A stretch of DNA of 64,000 nt, from positions 79,375-143,374 of IMG/VR virus record IMGVR_UViG_3300032770_000004; one strand, 5' to 3'. Positions 1 to 8,559 of this stretch are shown piece by piece (position 1 is the first letter of the stretch; the number at the start of each line of letters is the position of its first letter). A program made the position numbers and the translations under genes. Source of the DNA: a virus. The notes under the pieces were generated by a model. The model saw nothing but the letters and a program-made list of their open reading frames with translations. It searched no databases and was not told where the DNA came from.

Positions 1-282
1 CCAGGAATGGGTCACGGGCCAATTGGAGCTGTACGTCAAGGCAATACAGGCATTCCTTTCCTTCAAGGTGTGAGGATCAGCCAGAAAATGGTCGGCGGTA
101 AGGTTCACCGAAGCATCGCTACGTTCCGTTTGGTCTCTTCGAAACAGAAGGGTTCGGGAAAATGGGTTCATCCAGGCATTGTTGCCAAAAGGTTCTTTGA
201 TGAAGCTGAACGCTGGGCTCTAGACCAATGGGAGACCCAAATCGTTCCTGCCATTCTCAACAAGTTAGGACAGACCCTCTGA
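1..282 (+). CDS. Partial virion protein, C-terminus only (tail completion/neck-like)
   Basis: The reading frame is open to the first base of the window, so this is the C-terminal part of a gene that starts upstream; the ATG at base 7 need not be its start. The visible part ends with a 'GKWVHPGIVAKRFFDEA' stretch followed by an amphipathic helix with 'WETQIVPAIL'. A 'W-x-HPG-x-x-A-x-x-F' block of this kind is seen in small neck or tail-completion proteins of tailed phages, which suits its place ahead of virion genes. The last 18 bases overlap the end of the convergent gene. The structural role is inferred. Confidence 0.6.
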   Translation, partial: PGMGHGPIGAVRQGNTGIPFLQGVRISQKMVGGKVHRSIATFRLVSSKQKGSGKWVHPGIVAKRFFDEAERWALDQWETQIVPAILNKLGQTL

Positions 283-609
283 GTGGTCTTTCTTGGCGTA
301 CTTGACGCTAGCTCGATTGAGTAGGTCTATGAGATTGGCAACTACGTCCATCAGGTCGGCGCCGCTAATCCTGTCATGCGGATAGGTCTCGTTGAAGCGT
401 TTTGCCTCTTCTTCCAATAAATCTATCATCTTAGAGCGGACATCGTAAATCCAATCGGTTCGATAGTTGCTGACATTCTCGCCTCTATCTAGTGCGGCCT
501 TGATTTCTAGCCGCTTCATACGGCCATATTGCATCTTGATTGCTGGATCCGTACGTACTCTGTACAGGACATTAGCCATGAATTGGACTTGGTCTTCTGT
601 GAGTTCCAT
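265..609 (-). CDS. Hypothetical 114-residue helical protein
   Basis: I do not recognise the family. It is charged, mostly helical and has no membrane segment; a glutamate-rich stretch (LLEEEAKRF) lies in the middle. It is the only minus-strand gene among virion genes here. Its 3' end overlaps the upstream virion gene by 18 bases, a compact convergent arrangement. No Shine-Dalgarno sequence is visible, but TATACT at 617-622, preceded by TG and one base (extended -10), stands 7 bases before the ATG. The transcript would then begin at or next to the start codon. Function unknown. Confidence 0.6.
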   Translation of the reverse strand: MELTEDQVQFMANVLYRVRTDPAIKMQYGRMKRLEIKAALDRGENVSNYRTDWIYDVRSKMIDLLEEEAKRFNETYPHDRISGADLMDVVANLIDLLNRASVKYAKKDHSEGLS

Positions 610-616
610 ACCGTCA

Positions 617-622
617 AGTATA
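617..622 (-). promoter_or_regulatory. Candidate extended -10 (TATACT) for the 609 gene
   Basis: On the minus strand TGGTATACT ends 7 bases before the ATG at 609. The -35 region is weak. The spacing implies a leaderless or nearly leaderless mRNA. Confidence 0.4.
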
Positions 623-635
623 CCAAATCCCGATG

Positions 636-641
636 TAATCT
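636..641 (+). promoter_or_regulatory. GTAATCT motif upstream of the 680 gene
   Basis: TAATCT preceded by G lies in the intergenic region, 38 bases before the ATG at 680. It is the same element found in many other junctions of this window. Confidence 0.35.
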
Positions 642-651
642 AAGCCTCGTT

Positions 652-665
652 GACGGTTAACCGTC
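652..665. promoter_or_regulatory. 14-bp perfect palindrome GACGGTTAACCGTC
   Basis: A perfect palindrome lies between the GTAATCT motif at 636 and the start of the 680 gene. It is also upstream of the divergent 609 gene, whose start region carries one more GACGGT half-site (610-615, minus strand). It fits an operator for a small dimeric regulator; no regulator can be assigned. Confidence 0.35.
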
Positions 666-679
666 TGGAGATTTAAACC

Positions 680-1132
680 ATGGCTAAATTTGGCGTCACC
701 TTGCAGCGCACCGCTTCTACCACACTCGCTGTCGGATCTCTGACTGCGGCTGCCTCGAACATGCGTCGCGCAAAGGTCTATGACTTTTTCCTCGGCTCGG
801 AAGCAACCCCTGCTGACAATGCATTCCTCTGGCAGGTACAGCGCTGCACAACCGCTGGTACTGCCGGTACTAACCCTACACCGCTAGCTCTCGATTCGGC
901 AGATACTTTGGCTTCGACTATCGTTGCTGGTCAGGCTCACACAGTTGACCCCACCGGTTCGACTGTCCTCATGTCGGTTCCTTTGAACCAGCGTGCCACC
1001 TTCCGTTGGGTCGCTGCCCCGGGTGGTGAACTCGTGATTCCTGCTACCGCCTCGAACGGTGTCAAGTGGGAGACTCCTACCGCTGGCGGTCTCGTCAGTG
1101 TTACTTGCTCGGTCCAGTACGAAGAGCAGTAA
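680..1132 (+). CDS. Small virion protein (decoration/structural-like)
   Basis: 150 residues, rich in Ala, Thr, Ser and Val with few charges, as in beta-rich virion proteins. It starts after a TGGAG ribosome-binding site 10 bases upstream. It opens a run of closely packed plus-strand virion genes: the next starts 9 bases after its stop. I recognise no family. The alternation of short hydrophobic strands and the A/T/S-rich composition suggest a decoration or minor tail protein, but this is inference from composition and position. Confidence 0.6.
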   Translation: MAKFGVTLQRTASTTLAVGSLTAAASNMRRAKVYDFFLGSEATPADNAFLWQVQRCTTAGTAGTNPTPLALDSADTLASTIVAGQAHTVDPTGSTVLMSVPLNQRATFRWVAAPGGELVIPATASNGVKWETPTAGGLVSVTCSVQYEEQ

Positions 1133-1141
1133 GAAGGTCAT

Positions 1142-1393
1142 ATGCGTAAGGTTCAAGGATACGCAATTATCACTGATCCGAACGCGCCAACAGTTGAGTT
1201 TGATACAATCACCTGTTGTCACTGTAACATTGTCGTTCGCGTCTATCCGGCGCCCGCCCCCATGGTTGGTGGGTTTTGCCGAATGTGCATGAAGTATACG
1301 TGCGACGCTTGCGCGGGGAAAGGCTGCACGCCTTTTGAGAAAAAGCTAGAGGCGATCGAATCGCATGAACGGTTCCTTCGTTCAATCGAATAA
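1142..1393 (+). CDS. Small zinc-finger phage protein
   Basis: 83 residues with a C-x-x-C pair near residue 23 (CCHC), then GFCRMCMKYTCDAC and GCTPFEKKLE. The cysteine pairs are consistent with one or two zinc sites. The 'GFCRMCMK...C..C....C.PFEKK' pattern occurs in small proteins encoded among virion genes of many proteobacterial phages; their role is not established. Start supported by AAGAAGG upstream. It sits 12 bases before the next virion gene and is probably co-transcribed with it. Confidence 0.75.
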   Translation: MRKVQGYAIITDPNAPTVEFDTITCCHCNIVVRVYPAPAPMVGGFCRMCMKYTCDACAGKGCTPFEKKLEAIESHERFLRSIE

Positions 1394-1405
1394 GGATAAC
1401 CCTTC

Positions 1406-2398
1406 ATGGCAGATACGAAAATCACCGGCTTAACGCAATTGACTGGAGCCGGATCCACAGCAGATACCGATGACCTTGTCATTGTTGATGTCTCTGACAC
1501 GACAATGGCGGCATCTGGTACTGATAAGCGTATCACCGTAGCCGACGTATCTCAAGCGGTCTTTGAGCGCCCACCTCCTGTCTGGACTACAACTACTCCC
1601 GCCGTGCCCTCGGCTGGTGCCAAAATCTTCTCCCGAGTACGAGCCGGTAAGGCGCGTGCGGCACAGATTGGTCCGAGTGGGCTTGATTATCCGTTTCAAG
1701 CTGGAGTTGATGTCAATTCTTGTTGTTGGTTGAGACCCGCAGGTAACAGCACTACGGTTACTGCGATGGGTTTCCCCGCCCCAACTGCTATTGGTACTGC
1801 TACGACCGCTAACTGGGCGAACACGAACCTGCTCACATCGATGAAGAGAATTTCCTACATCTCTTCGACAACTGCTTCTTCTTCCGGTGGTATGAAGATT
1901 AACGTTCTGAACTTCTGGCGCGGCAACGCGGCAGGGCTCGGCGGATTCTACTTCTGCTGCCGTTTTGGTATTGCGGCCCAACCCACCAACTGGCGTATGT
2001 TCTGCGGCATGTACGGCAGCACCACCAACCCGAGCACCACCGCTGATCCGAGCGCCTGGACCGTTGGTGCGATTGGCGTATGCAAGTCGTCCGCCGATAC
2101 CAACCTCCAGTTCATCACCGTTGGTACCTCCGCAGCATTGTCATCGACAGGTCTCGGTCTTCCAAGCACAGCCCAAGTCGTCGAGGTACGCATCTTCGCC
2201 GCCCCGAACAGCAGCTCGGTAGGCATCTCGTGCGAAATTCTTAACGGTGTTGGCGGTCCAGTTGACTATACATACAGCAGCACTCAACTGCCAGCAATTA
2301 CTGCCGGTCTGCTTCCCATGCTTTGGGCCAACAACGGTGGCACAGCAGCGGCTGTCGACCCGCACCTGATGGGTATGTACGTCGAGACCGACTTCTAA
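1406..2398 (+). CDS. Virion protein with fibre-type N-terminus
   Basis: 330 residues. The N-terminus (MADTKITGLTQL followed by 'DTDDLVIVDVSD') matches a recurrent opening of phage fibre or adaptor proteins, in which the short N-terminal part attaches to the particle. The rest is Thr/Ser/Ala/Gly-rich and probably beta-structured, with no enzymatic motif. AAGGATAA upstream of the ATG serves as ribosome-binding site. A head-fibre or tail-fibre role is inferred from the N-terminus and the neighbouring large repeat protein. Confidence 0.65.
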   Translation: MADTKITGLTQLTGAGSTADTDDLVIVDVSDTTMAASGTDKRITVADVSQAVFERPPPVWTTTTPAVPSAGAKIFSRVRAGKARAAQIGPSGLDYPFQAGVDVNSCCWLRPAGNSTTVTAMGFPAPTAIGTATTANWANTNLLTSMKRISYISSTTASSSGGMKINVLNFWRGNAAGLGGFYFCCRFGIAAQPTNWRMFCGMYGSTTNPSTTADPSAWTVGAIGVCKSSADTNLQFITVGTSAALSSTGLGLPSTAQVVEVRIFAAPNSSSVGISCEILNGVGGPVDYTYSSTQLPAITAGLLPMLWANNGGTAAAVDPHLMGMYVETDF

Positions 2399-2414
2399 TA
2401 GGTAGGAGGGCTTC

Positions 2415-5400
2415 ATGGCCGACAGTTTCCTACTAGAAGACGGTACAAGTCACATCCTACTAGAAGATGGCTCAAGTAAGCTACTTCTAGAAGGTACACC
2501 ATCACCACCGTTTGATCCTTCAACGGGTTTCCCTTATCAGCAATCGGAAGCATTTCCGCATCGTTCGGCTGCGCGCAGCATAGCTCTAGTCTATGGAGCA
2601 TTTGTTCCGCCTCCGCAATTCGGTACTGCCGTTCGATTCAATGGCAATGATAACTCGGGCCTAGAGAACACGACAGTCCCGGGAATTGGCCCTACTAACT
2701 TCACTGTTGCTGTGTTCTTCTGGATGCCGTCGTTGCCGTCTGGCTCAGACGAAAGCATTTGGATGCTCCAAGACAACAGTGGAGGCACTCCAACTAACTG
2801 GATCAACCTTGAAGTCAACGGCACAGATTTGCCTGGCCATCTTGTATGCAGCAGCAGTCCAGCTGTTGACATCGACCTCGGCGCAGTTTCGGCCAACACG
2901 TGGTATTTCGCTGTCATCAGCGTGAATACTAGTGGCAATGGTGACGCATATGTCGGCAAGATAAACACCACTCTGACTCATACCTCGCTGAGCAGCTTGG
3001 CGACTGGCTGGACACCGACTGACTGGACAGTTGCGACAGACAACTTCACCGAGCCATTAAACGGCCGTATCACTGGTCTGAAGTTGTGGACTACTGCCCT
3101 AAGTTCTGGGCAGGCTTCCAGCGAAGCAACTTCAATCAGTCCTATCTATACACCGAATGTTTACGCGTGGTACAAGCTAGACCATTCAGCCACCAAGCTT
3201 ACGGATTGGAGTGGCAATGGCAATACACTGGTTGCTAGAGGTTCAGGAACCTGGGTAGACGAAGAAGGACCCTTCTTGCTCCCCGGTCCTTTCGATCCCC
3301 AGCTGTTTCCATGGAAAGTTCAACCTACAGATTTTTCTGTGGTTCCAACACAGAGAAGGCAGCTGCTCTCTAGTATTGCAGAGCCAATCTATGTTCCTGC
3401 CGTTGCTCCGTTTGATCCTTCAACAGGGTTCCCGTGGGAACCTCAAACGGAAGTCATTCGTGCTATCTATCGACGCCCCACTACGGAAACGTATGAAACG
3501 ATTTACATTCCAGGTGCGGCCCCGTTTGATCCTTCAACGGGATTCCCGTGGGAACAACTGCCGGATCCTGTACGTGCATCCCATAGAACCAGAGCAAGCG
3601 CTAGTTTCCTGTTCGAAACACTCTTAGATTTTGGACCCACTCCTAAGTGGTATCCTGACTATCCAGACTTCCCAGGACGCTCAGCCAAACGTCCAGTAAA
3701 CGTTGGTGGCTCGTTCCATCAGTTGTTGGATTATGGACCGTTACCGACATGGCTTCCTGACTATCCAGACTTCCCAGGACTTTCAGCCAAACGTCCAGTA
3801 AACGTTGGTGGCTCGTTCCATCAGTTGTTGGATTATGGACCAATTCCAAGATGGCTTCCTGACTATCCAGACTTCCCAGGACGCTCAGCCAAACGTCCAG
3901 TAAACGTTGGTGGCTCGTTCCATCAGTTGTTGGATTATGGACCGTTACCGACATGGCTTCCTGACTATCCAGATTTTGTTTGGGCAGCTCGGCGTCCAGT
4001 CAACACTGGCGGAAGCTTCCAGTCTTTGCTTGACTTTGGACCGCTACCGACATGGCTTCCTGACTATCCAGACTTTGCGCGTACGCGCCAGCCTTCGGTC
4101 GAGAAGGGATGGTTTGCTCTGGTCATCCAAGAGCACGAACCGATTACGGACTGGCTGCCTGAATATCCAGACTTCGCAGCTCGTGGACCACGCAAACCGG
4201 TCGCTGTCGGAGAGTTTGAGTGGATTTTCGTTGCTCCACAAACCGTTGCCGAGTTGTGGTATCCGGACTATCCAGACTTTGTTTGGGCAGCTCGACGTCC
4301 AGTCAACACTGGTGGTTTGTTCTGGACCAATCTAGAGTACGAACCGACAGATTGGTTCCCGGAATATCCCGCCTCCATCTTCCGCAAGACGCCTCCTCCG
4401 CACACGTGGAACGCGTTTATTGATGTTGCCCAAGGTTTCGCGCCTATTCTCTCTTGGGCTCCTGAGTATCCAGACTTTGCCCGAGCCCGCCATTCACTCG
4501 TCAATGAGGGTTGGAGCGCGTTTGTCAATGTTACTGCGTCTAGCGGATATGCACCGCTTGGATCCTGGTATCCTGACTATCCAGCATTCGTCTATGGACA
4601 AAAGACTATCGCCTCAAACCTTGCTTCAGTTCTAGTCAATGTCGACTATGTACCGAAGCTAGGATGGCTGTCTGAATACCCAGACATGGTTCCTAGAAAA
4701 CAGGGCATCGACCTTGTTTCGACAGGACCCACGTTTGTCAACGTTGACTATGTACCGAAGCTAGAATGGGCACCGAAATTCCCCGATGAAATGCCAACTC
4801 CGTTGAGCATGTCGGCAGCTCTTCGTGCTTCAGTAGGTGTCATCCATACTCAGGCTCCTCTTGTTCCGTTGGGTTCGTGGTACCCAAGCTATCCAGATCG
4901 AATCTTCCAGGATCCGCGTTGGGACGGTTGGTTCGCGTTTGTCAACATAGCAACAGCTACACAGACCAAACTCGACTGGCTGCCTGAAATCCCAGATTTC
5001 ACACAACGCCAGAAGATGGCTGTTCAGGGCGAAGTCTTTGAAACGCTTGGAAACCTCAACCAGGTAATCTTCCAGGCAAGGTTCGCTGAGCATATTCAAC
5101 GCGCCTTGTTCCTCAAGTCGCTGGAGCTTCCATTGCCTAATACACTTACCAGAATCTATGGAATCCATCAGTCCGACGTTGTCATTGCAAGCGCCATCAA
5201 GGTAGCTCTTGCTGATATGCGTGCCAATCCATGGACCCTGGATTACGTCTTCGCTTCTTTGCCGCAGGATCCAATCACCTGGAAGGAGTACGGCGAGAAG
5301 TCTGTACAGGCAGCCAAGGAATGGTTCCTTAAGACAGATATCGCCGTTATGGTAACTCCTCTCATGGATGAACTTAAGGCACCAGCCATTTCCATCACAC

Positions 5401-6122
5401 TTAAGGAATCGACCGAAGCAACCAACGAATCGACCCTCGGTGACGTTGACAGCGAGCCTATTGAAGACAACGACACCGTGTGGCCACCACTCTGCGCCCC
5501 ATTCACCCCAGCTTCGTACGTACCTTCTACCGGTGTCGTGACACTCCAGACAGCACCGGTTGACTTCTATCTTGCTCCCGGAATGTTCATTGTCGACAAA
5601 CGCGGCCAAGCCTATGAAATCTTGGATACTACTGACAGCTTGACGTTCAGCATCGCAGCTGATTCAGTTCCGGATCTCCGAGATTGTACCTTCAAGTCTT
5701 CGCGCCCCAACTACAAAGTTTCGGTTGAGTCTAGCTCGTTCCGCGAAGTCTACACTGTGGGCGTACATGTAGGCGCAGAGCCTGTGTACTGCACGTGGCT
5801 TCACAGCATCGTTTTGTTTGCTCTTCTCCGCTACAAGCAAGTTCTTCTTGAGGCTCGTGGATTTGAGCGATCCACCGTTTCTAGCACCGATTTTGAACGC
5901 AATCCTGCCTTCGAGACGGAAAACGTCTATAGCCGATACATTAATGTCAGCGGCTACGTCCGTCAGTACTGGCCGAAGAATGTCAGCATCAAGACCGACG
6001 CTGTCATTCCGTATGAAATCAAGGTTTCTGGCCAGGATGCCGATGTAAAGGTCGGCGGCGATGTTGACGACCTTCTTTGGATTGGCGACCAAGATATGAT
6101 CGATCCCAATAAGCGTAGGTAA
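2415..6122 (+). CDS. Large virion protein: LamG-like domain, 14 WxPDYPDF repeats, conserved C-terminus
   Basis: 1235 residues. Residues 1-30 carry three LLEDG/LLLEG copies. Residues ~75-270 look like a concanavalin/LamG jelly-roll (FTVAVFFWMPS, WYFAVISV, WYKLD). PFDPSTGFP-type motifs follow, then about 14 copies of W-[LYFA]-P-[DE]-Y-P-D-[FM] between residues 412 and 862 at roughly 33-residue spacing; the first three copies are almost identical even at DNA level. The final ~350 residues are unrelated, non-repetitive and helical then beta-rich, perhaps the particle-attached domain. GGAGG ribosome-binding site. A fibre, whisker or collar role is inferred; the repeat motif matches no family I know. 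Confidence 0.7.
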   Translation: MADSFLLEDGTSHILLEDGSSKLLLEGTPSPPFDPSTGFPYQQSEAFPHRSAARSIALVYGAFVPPPQFGTAVRFNGNDNSGLENTTVPGIGPTNFTVAVFFWMPSLPSGSDESIWMLQDNSGGTPTNWINLEVNGTDLPGHLVCSSSPAVDIDLGAVSANTWYFAVISVNTSGNGDAYVGKINTTLTHTSLSSLATGWTPTDWTVATDNFTEPLNGRITGLKLWTTALSSGQASSEATSISPIYTPNVYAWYKLDHSATKLTDWSGNGNTLVARGSGTWVDEEGPFLLPGPFDPQLFPWKVQPTDFSVVPTQRRQLLSSIAEPIYVPAVAPFDPSTGFPWEPQTEVIRAIYRRPTTETYETIYIPGAAPFDPSTGFPWEQLPDPVRASHRTRASASFLFETLLDFGPTPKWYPDYPDFPGRSAKRPVNVGGSFHQLLDYGPLPTWLPDYPDFPGLSAKRPVNVGGSFHQLLDYGPIPRWLPDYPDFPGRSAKRPVNVGGSFHQLLDYGPLPTWLPDYPDFVWAARRPVNTGGSFQSLLDFGPLPTWLPDYPDFARTRQPSVEKGWFALVIQEHEPITDWLPEYPDFAARGPRKPVAVGEFEWIFVAPQTVAELWYPDYPDFVWAARRPVNTGGLFWTNLEYEPTDWFPEYPASIFRKTPPPHTWNAFIDVAQGFAPILSWAPEYPDFARARHSLVNEGWSAFVNVTASSGYAPLGSWYPDYPAFVYGQKTIASNLASVLVNVDYVPKLGWLSEYPDMVPRKQGIDLVSTGPTFVNVDYVPKLEWAPKFPDEMPTPLSMSAALRASVGVIHTQAPLVPLGSWYPSYPDRIFQDPRWDGWFAFVNIATATQTKLDWLPEIPDFTQRQKMAVQGEVFETLGNLNQVIFQARFAEHIQRALFLKSLELPLPNTLTRIYGIHQSDVVIASAIKVALADMRANPWTLDYVFASLPQDPITWKEYGEKSVQAAKEWFLKTDIAVMVTPLMDELKAPAISITLKESTEATNESTLGDVDSEPIEDNDTVWPPLCAPFTPASYVPSTGVVTLQTAPVDFYLAPGMFIVDKRGQAYEILDTTDSLTFSIAADSVPDLRDCTFKSSRPNYKVSVESSSFREVYTVGVHVGAEPVYCTWLHSIVLFALLRYKQVLLEARGFERSTVSSTDFERNPAFETENVYSRYINVSGYVRQYWPKNVSIKTDAVIPYEIKVSGQDADVKVGGDVDDLLWIGDQDMIDPNKRR
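3648..3956 (+). repeat. Three tandem 102-bp coding repeats
   Basis: The Trp codons at 3648, 3750, 3852 and 3954 mark three 102-bp (34-codon) units that differ at only a few bases. Each codes for W-x-P-DYPDFPG-x-SAKRPVNVGGSFHQLLDYGP. Diverged copies continue to about base 5000. The identity points to recent unequal recombination. Confidence 0.9.
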
Positions 6123-6126
6123 CGTG

Positions 6127-6132
6127 TAATCT
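6127..6132 (+). promoter_or_regulatory. GTAATCT motif 7 bases before ATG 6140
   Basis: TAATCT, preceded by G, lies 4 bases after the stop of the previous gene and 7 bases before the ATG, which has no Shine-Dalgarno. It fits a -10 element for a leaderless mRNA. Confidence 0.5.
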
Positions 6133-6139
6133 TTTTCCT

Positions 6140-8533
6140 ATGCCGATTCCGGATCATCTTCGTCAACACCATATCTTTGCTGGTGGTAACTGGGGAGCAA
6201 TGTCGGGCGAAAAGCCCATGCATAAACCCATAGTTCCTGCAACTCACGAGAATCTCGTGCGTGCGCTGAAAGGTATGGGATTGAAGTTTGAAGAGACCCA
6301 TGGCAAATACGAACAGCCTGAACGTTCTGTCATCATTTACAATCCAAGTCGCCAACAGATGCGCCACCTTGGCAAGATGTTTGGCCAGGACAGCGTAGTT
6401 CACAGCCAGGGCGGTCAGCACAAACTCGTCTACACTAACGGACCCCACGAAGGAAAGGAACGTGGCACCGCTTTGACGGGAGAGCCGATTGAGTTCTTTG
6501 CCAATCCACCTGATGACTACTATACCCATCTTCCAGGCCATGGCTATTTCCGTGTGAACTTTGATTGGAACAAAGAGCCGGAAGGTGAACCTGTTCAGTC
6601 AGGCCTCGCTAAGGCTTGGCCTACTGAGAAGGAATCTAAGGCGAACCAAGAAACACATCGAGTAATTGGAGATCTCGCAGAAGAAAGGGGCAAGGTTATA
6701 GCTTCCCCACGCCCCGTCCATTCCAAGGATTTTGGAATCAATGCTCATAGAGCACCCTTTGGTGGTGGTGGGCTCTCGCTTCGTAATACTGCTATCTCGG
6801 GCGATAAGCGACATTATATGCCAGCCATATCTATCAACGACCAAGAACTTGAGCGTATGAATGAGTTGGCCACACCTCCAAATCCAGAAATGCGTTCCAC
6901 CTCTGAAAGATACGGTAACGCGGATCTCCTGAATTCAACTGCCGAACCACTAGAAGGAACTGAAACCTATTGGCAAAGCATTGGGGCACATTCCGCCCTG
7001 CCTCATCCTAATGCTTACCCCTGGCACGATGACAATTTGCCCGATTGGGATCGCGAAGATGCGCTTGCTCGCGCACGAAAGCTAAAGTTGATCAAGGCCG
7101 ATGAACAGCATCTAGAAGACCAGAATGCGCCAGTAGGAGTTTCGACATACGCAAAGTTCGCAGCTCCTTATGGTTCAGTCAATCCTTCGGCTCCATCCGA
7201 TCTGACTCATTATCCATACCACGGCAAGCTTCCTGAGATTGAAAATCTTGTGAAGCAGCATGGCTACAAAACTTACTATGCCGGTGGTAAGTATGGCAAG
7301 CCCGACCTTGTGAACAAGAACTACAACACGGGCCATCTGATGATTTACGATCCGACTCCTGGCTCTGGTGGCGACTTCAAACATGAAGAATACACCAAGG
7401 GTTGGCGACAGATTCACGAACTCGCCCATGCATTGACATATCCTGAGCTGAACAAAATCTACGGCGAAGGGCGTCGAATGGGCAAGCTTGGTATCCATCG
7501 CAATCTCAATGAAGCTATGCGAGCCGTTCACTGGGAATGGTTGGCTGCACACAAGCAGCGTGAACTGGGAGAGCAGCTTGGTATCCATATTCCAGATAAC
7601 GTATTCCACAAAGAACTGAATACTGTGATGCACGATGCCGTACATCGTGCTGTTACTGGCAAGTTCACTGAACCTTCTGGCGAAGGATTCACACCACATG
7701 AGCATAAGGTTCCATTGAGCCATGCCATGGATGTGCTACGCGATGAAGCCCAAAACATGGGCCTTCAGCATCGTCACCAGACACTCAAGCCCGCTGCTAT
7801 CGCTAAGCACGAAAAGCGCGAAGAATTACTGGCAAAGGCTTTTCCTCTTGAAAAGCGCTCCAAGAATGTACGCGAGCATCTTGCTTACACTACAGAAGAA
7901 CAACGTATAGCCCGCACGAAAGCCTTCCTACCAAAGATTGGCATCAACGTTCGCGATCCTGAAGCTCTGAACTTTCAGAGTATCAGAGAAGCCCCTCATT
8001 GGGTAAATAAAGAAGGACGTACAGTCAGTGTAGCAGAATCTAAACACGCCATTAATTCGGTACCGCCAGCATTACACGAAGCTGGCCATGCGCTTACCGC
8101 TCCGTACGGAAGATCCATCGAGCAACACCAAAAGGACATCGGTGAAGTAGACATGCCCATTTCACCTAGCCAGAAAATTGACGAGGGGATGGCCACTAAA
8201 ATGGGACACGACCTTGGTCGTCGAGCTGGTATTCCGCCCCAAATGAGCGATCCATATGGTACCAGAATTACGGCCCGTTCTCATGGTTATGACCCCAAAA
8301 CCATTCCTCACGCTAAAAGCAAGGTGCCGGATTTTCAACGCGGCGCGGTACGGGCGGCTATGCGTACTGAGTTAATGGATCAGGGTCTTGCTGGAATTCA
8401 GAATGGCAAGGTCATGCGCATCGGTACCGGCGAAGAAGGATCCGGCTACTTCGGTTACCGTTCTCTTAAAGACATTCACGCAAAAATTAACGCTAGAGCT
8501 ATGGGCTACGGCCCCAAGCCGAAGAAACCATAA
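6140..8533 (+). CDS. Large phage protein with two HExxH (zincin-like) motifs
   Basis: 797 residues. Two separate zinc-protease-type motifs are visible: HELAHA (His426, Glu427, His430) and HEAGHA (His646, Glu647, His650). Each is followed by a Glu-containing helix that could supply a third ligand (NEAMRAVHWEW; KIDEGMATKMGHD). The N-terminal ~170 residues have a compact mixed alpha/beta look. It lies between the repeat protein and the Lys/Ala-rich protein, ahead of the tail sheath, so it may be a virion-borne or maturation protease. That role is inferred from the motifs; the two copies suggest an internal duplication. No Shine-Dalgarno precedes the ATG. Confidence 0.65.
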   Translation: MPIPDHLRQHHIFAGGNWGAMSGEKPMHKPIVPATHENLVRALKGMGLKFEETHGKYEQPERSVIIYNPSRQQMRHLGKMFGQDSVVHSQGGQHKLVYTNGPHEGKERGTALTGEPIEFFANPPDDYYTHLPGHGYFRVNFDWNKEPEGEPVQSGLAKAWPTEKESKANQETHRVIGDLAEERGKVIASPRPVHSKDFGINAHRAPFGGGGLSLRNTAISGDKRHYMPAISINDQELERMNELATPPNPEMRSTSERYGNADLLNSTAEPLEGTETYWQSIGAHSALPHPNAYPWHDDNLPDWDREDALARARKLKLIKADEQHLEDQNAPVGVSTYAKFAAPYGSVNPSAPSDLTHYPYHGKLPEIENLVKQHGYKTYYAGGKYGKPDLVNKNYNTGHLMIYDPTPGSGGDFKHEEYTKGWRQIHELAHALTYPELNKIYGEGRRMGKLGIHRNLNEAMRAVHWEWLAAHKQRELGEQLGIHIPDNVFHKELNTVMHDAVHRAVTGKFTEPSGEGFTPHEHKVPLSHAMDVLRDEAQNMGLQHRHQTLKPAAIAKHEKREELLAKAFPLEKRSKNVREHLAYTTEEQRIARTKAFLPKIGINVRDPEALNFQSIREAPHWVNKEGRTVSVAESKHAINSVPPALHEAGHALTAPYGRSIEQHQKDIGEVDMPISPSQKIDEGMATKMGHDLGRRAGIPPQMSDPYGTRITARSHGYDPKTIPHAKSKVPDFQRGAVRAAMRTELMDQGLAGIQNGKVMRIGTGEEGSGYFGYRSLKDIHAKINARAMGYGPKPKKP

Positions 8534-8536
8534 TCT
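8531..8536 (+). promoter_or_regulatory. TAATCT motif overlapping stop codon
   Basis: The TAA stop of the preceding gene is the first half of TAATCTTT; the next gene begins 23 bases later. Here the base before is A, not G. Confidence 0.3.
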
Positions 8537-8559
8537 TTCAACGAGATGGGAATGTAAAC

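Noticed and set aside
3648-3956. Regular ~100-bp direct repeats that could suggest a CRISPR-like array
   Set aside because: The repeats are in frame, encode protein without spacers, and lie in a long virion gene.
5062-5069. GTAATCTT inside the 1235-residue gene
   Set aside because: It is within codons for Val-Ile-Phe and far from any start, so it counts as background.
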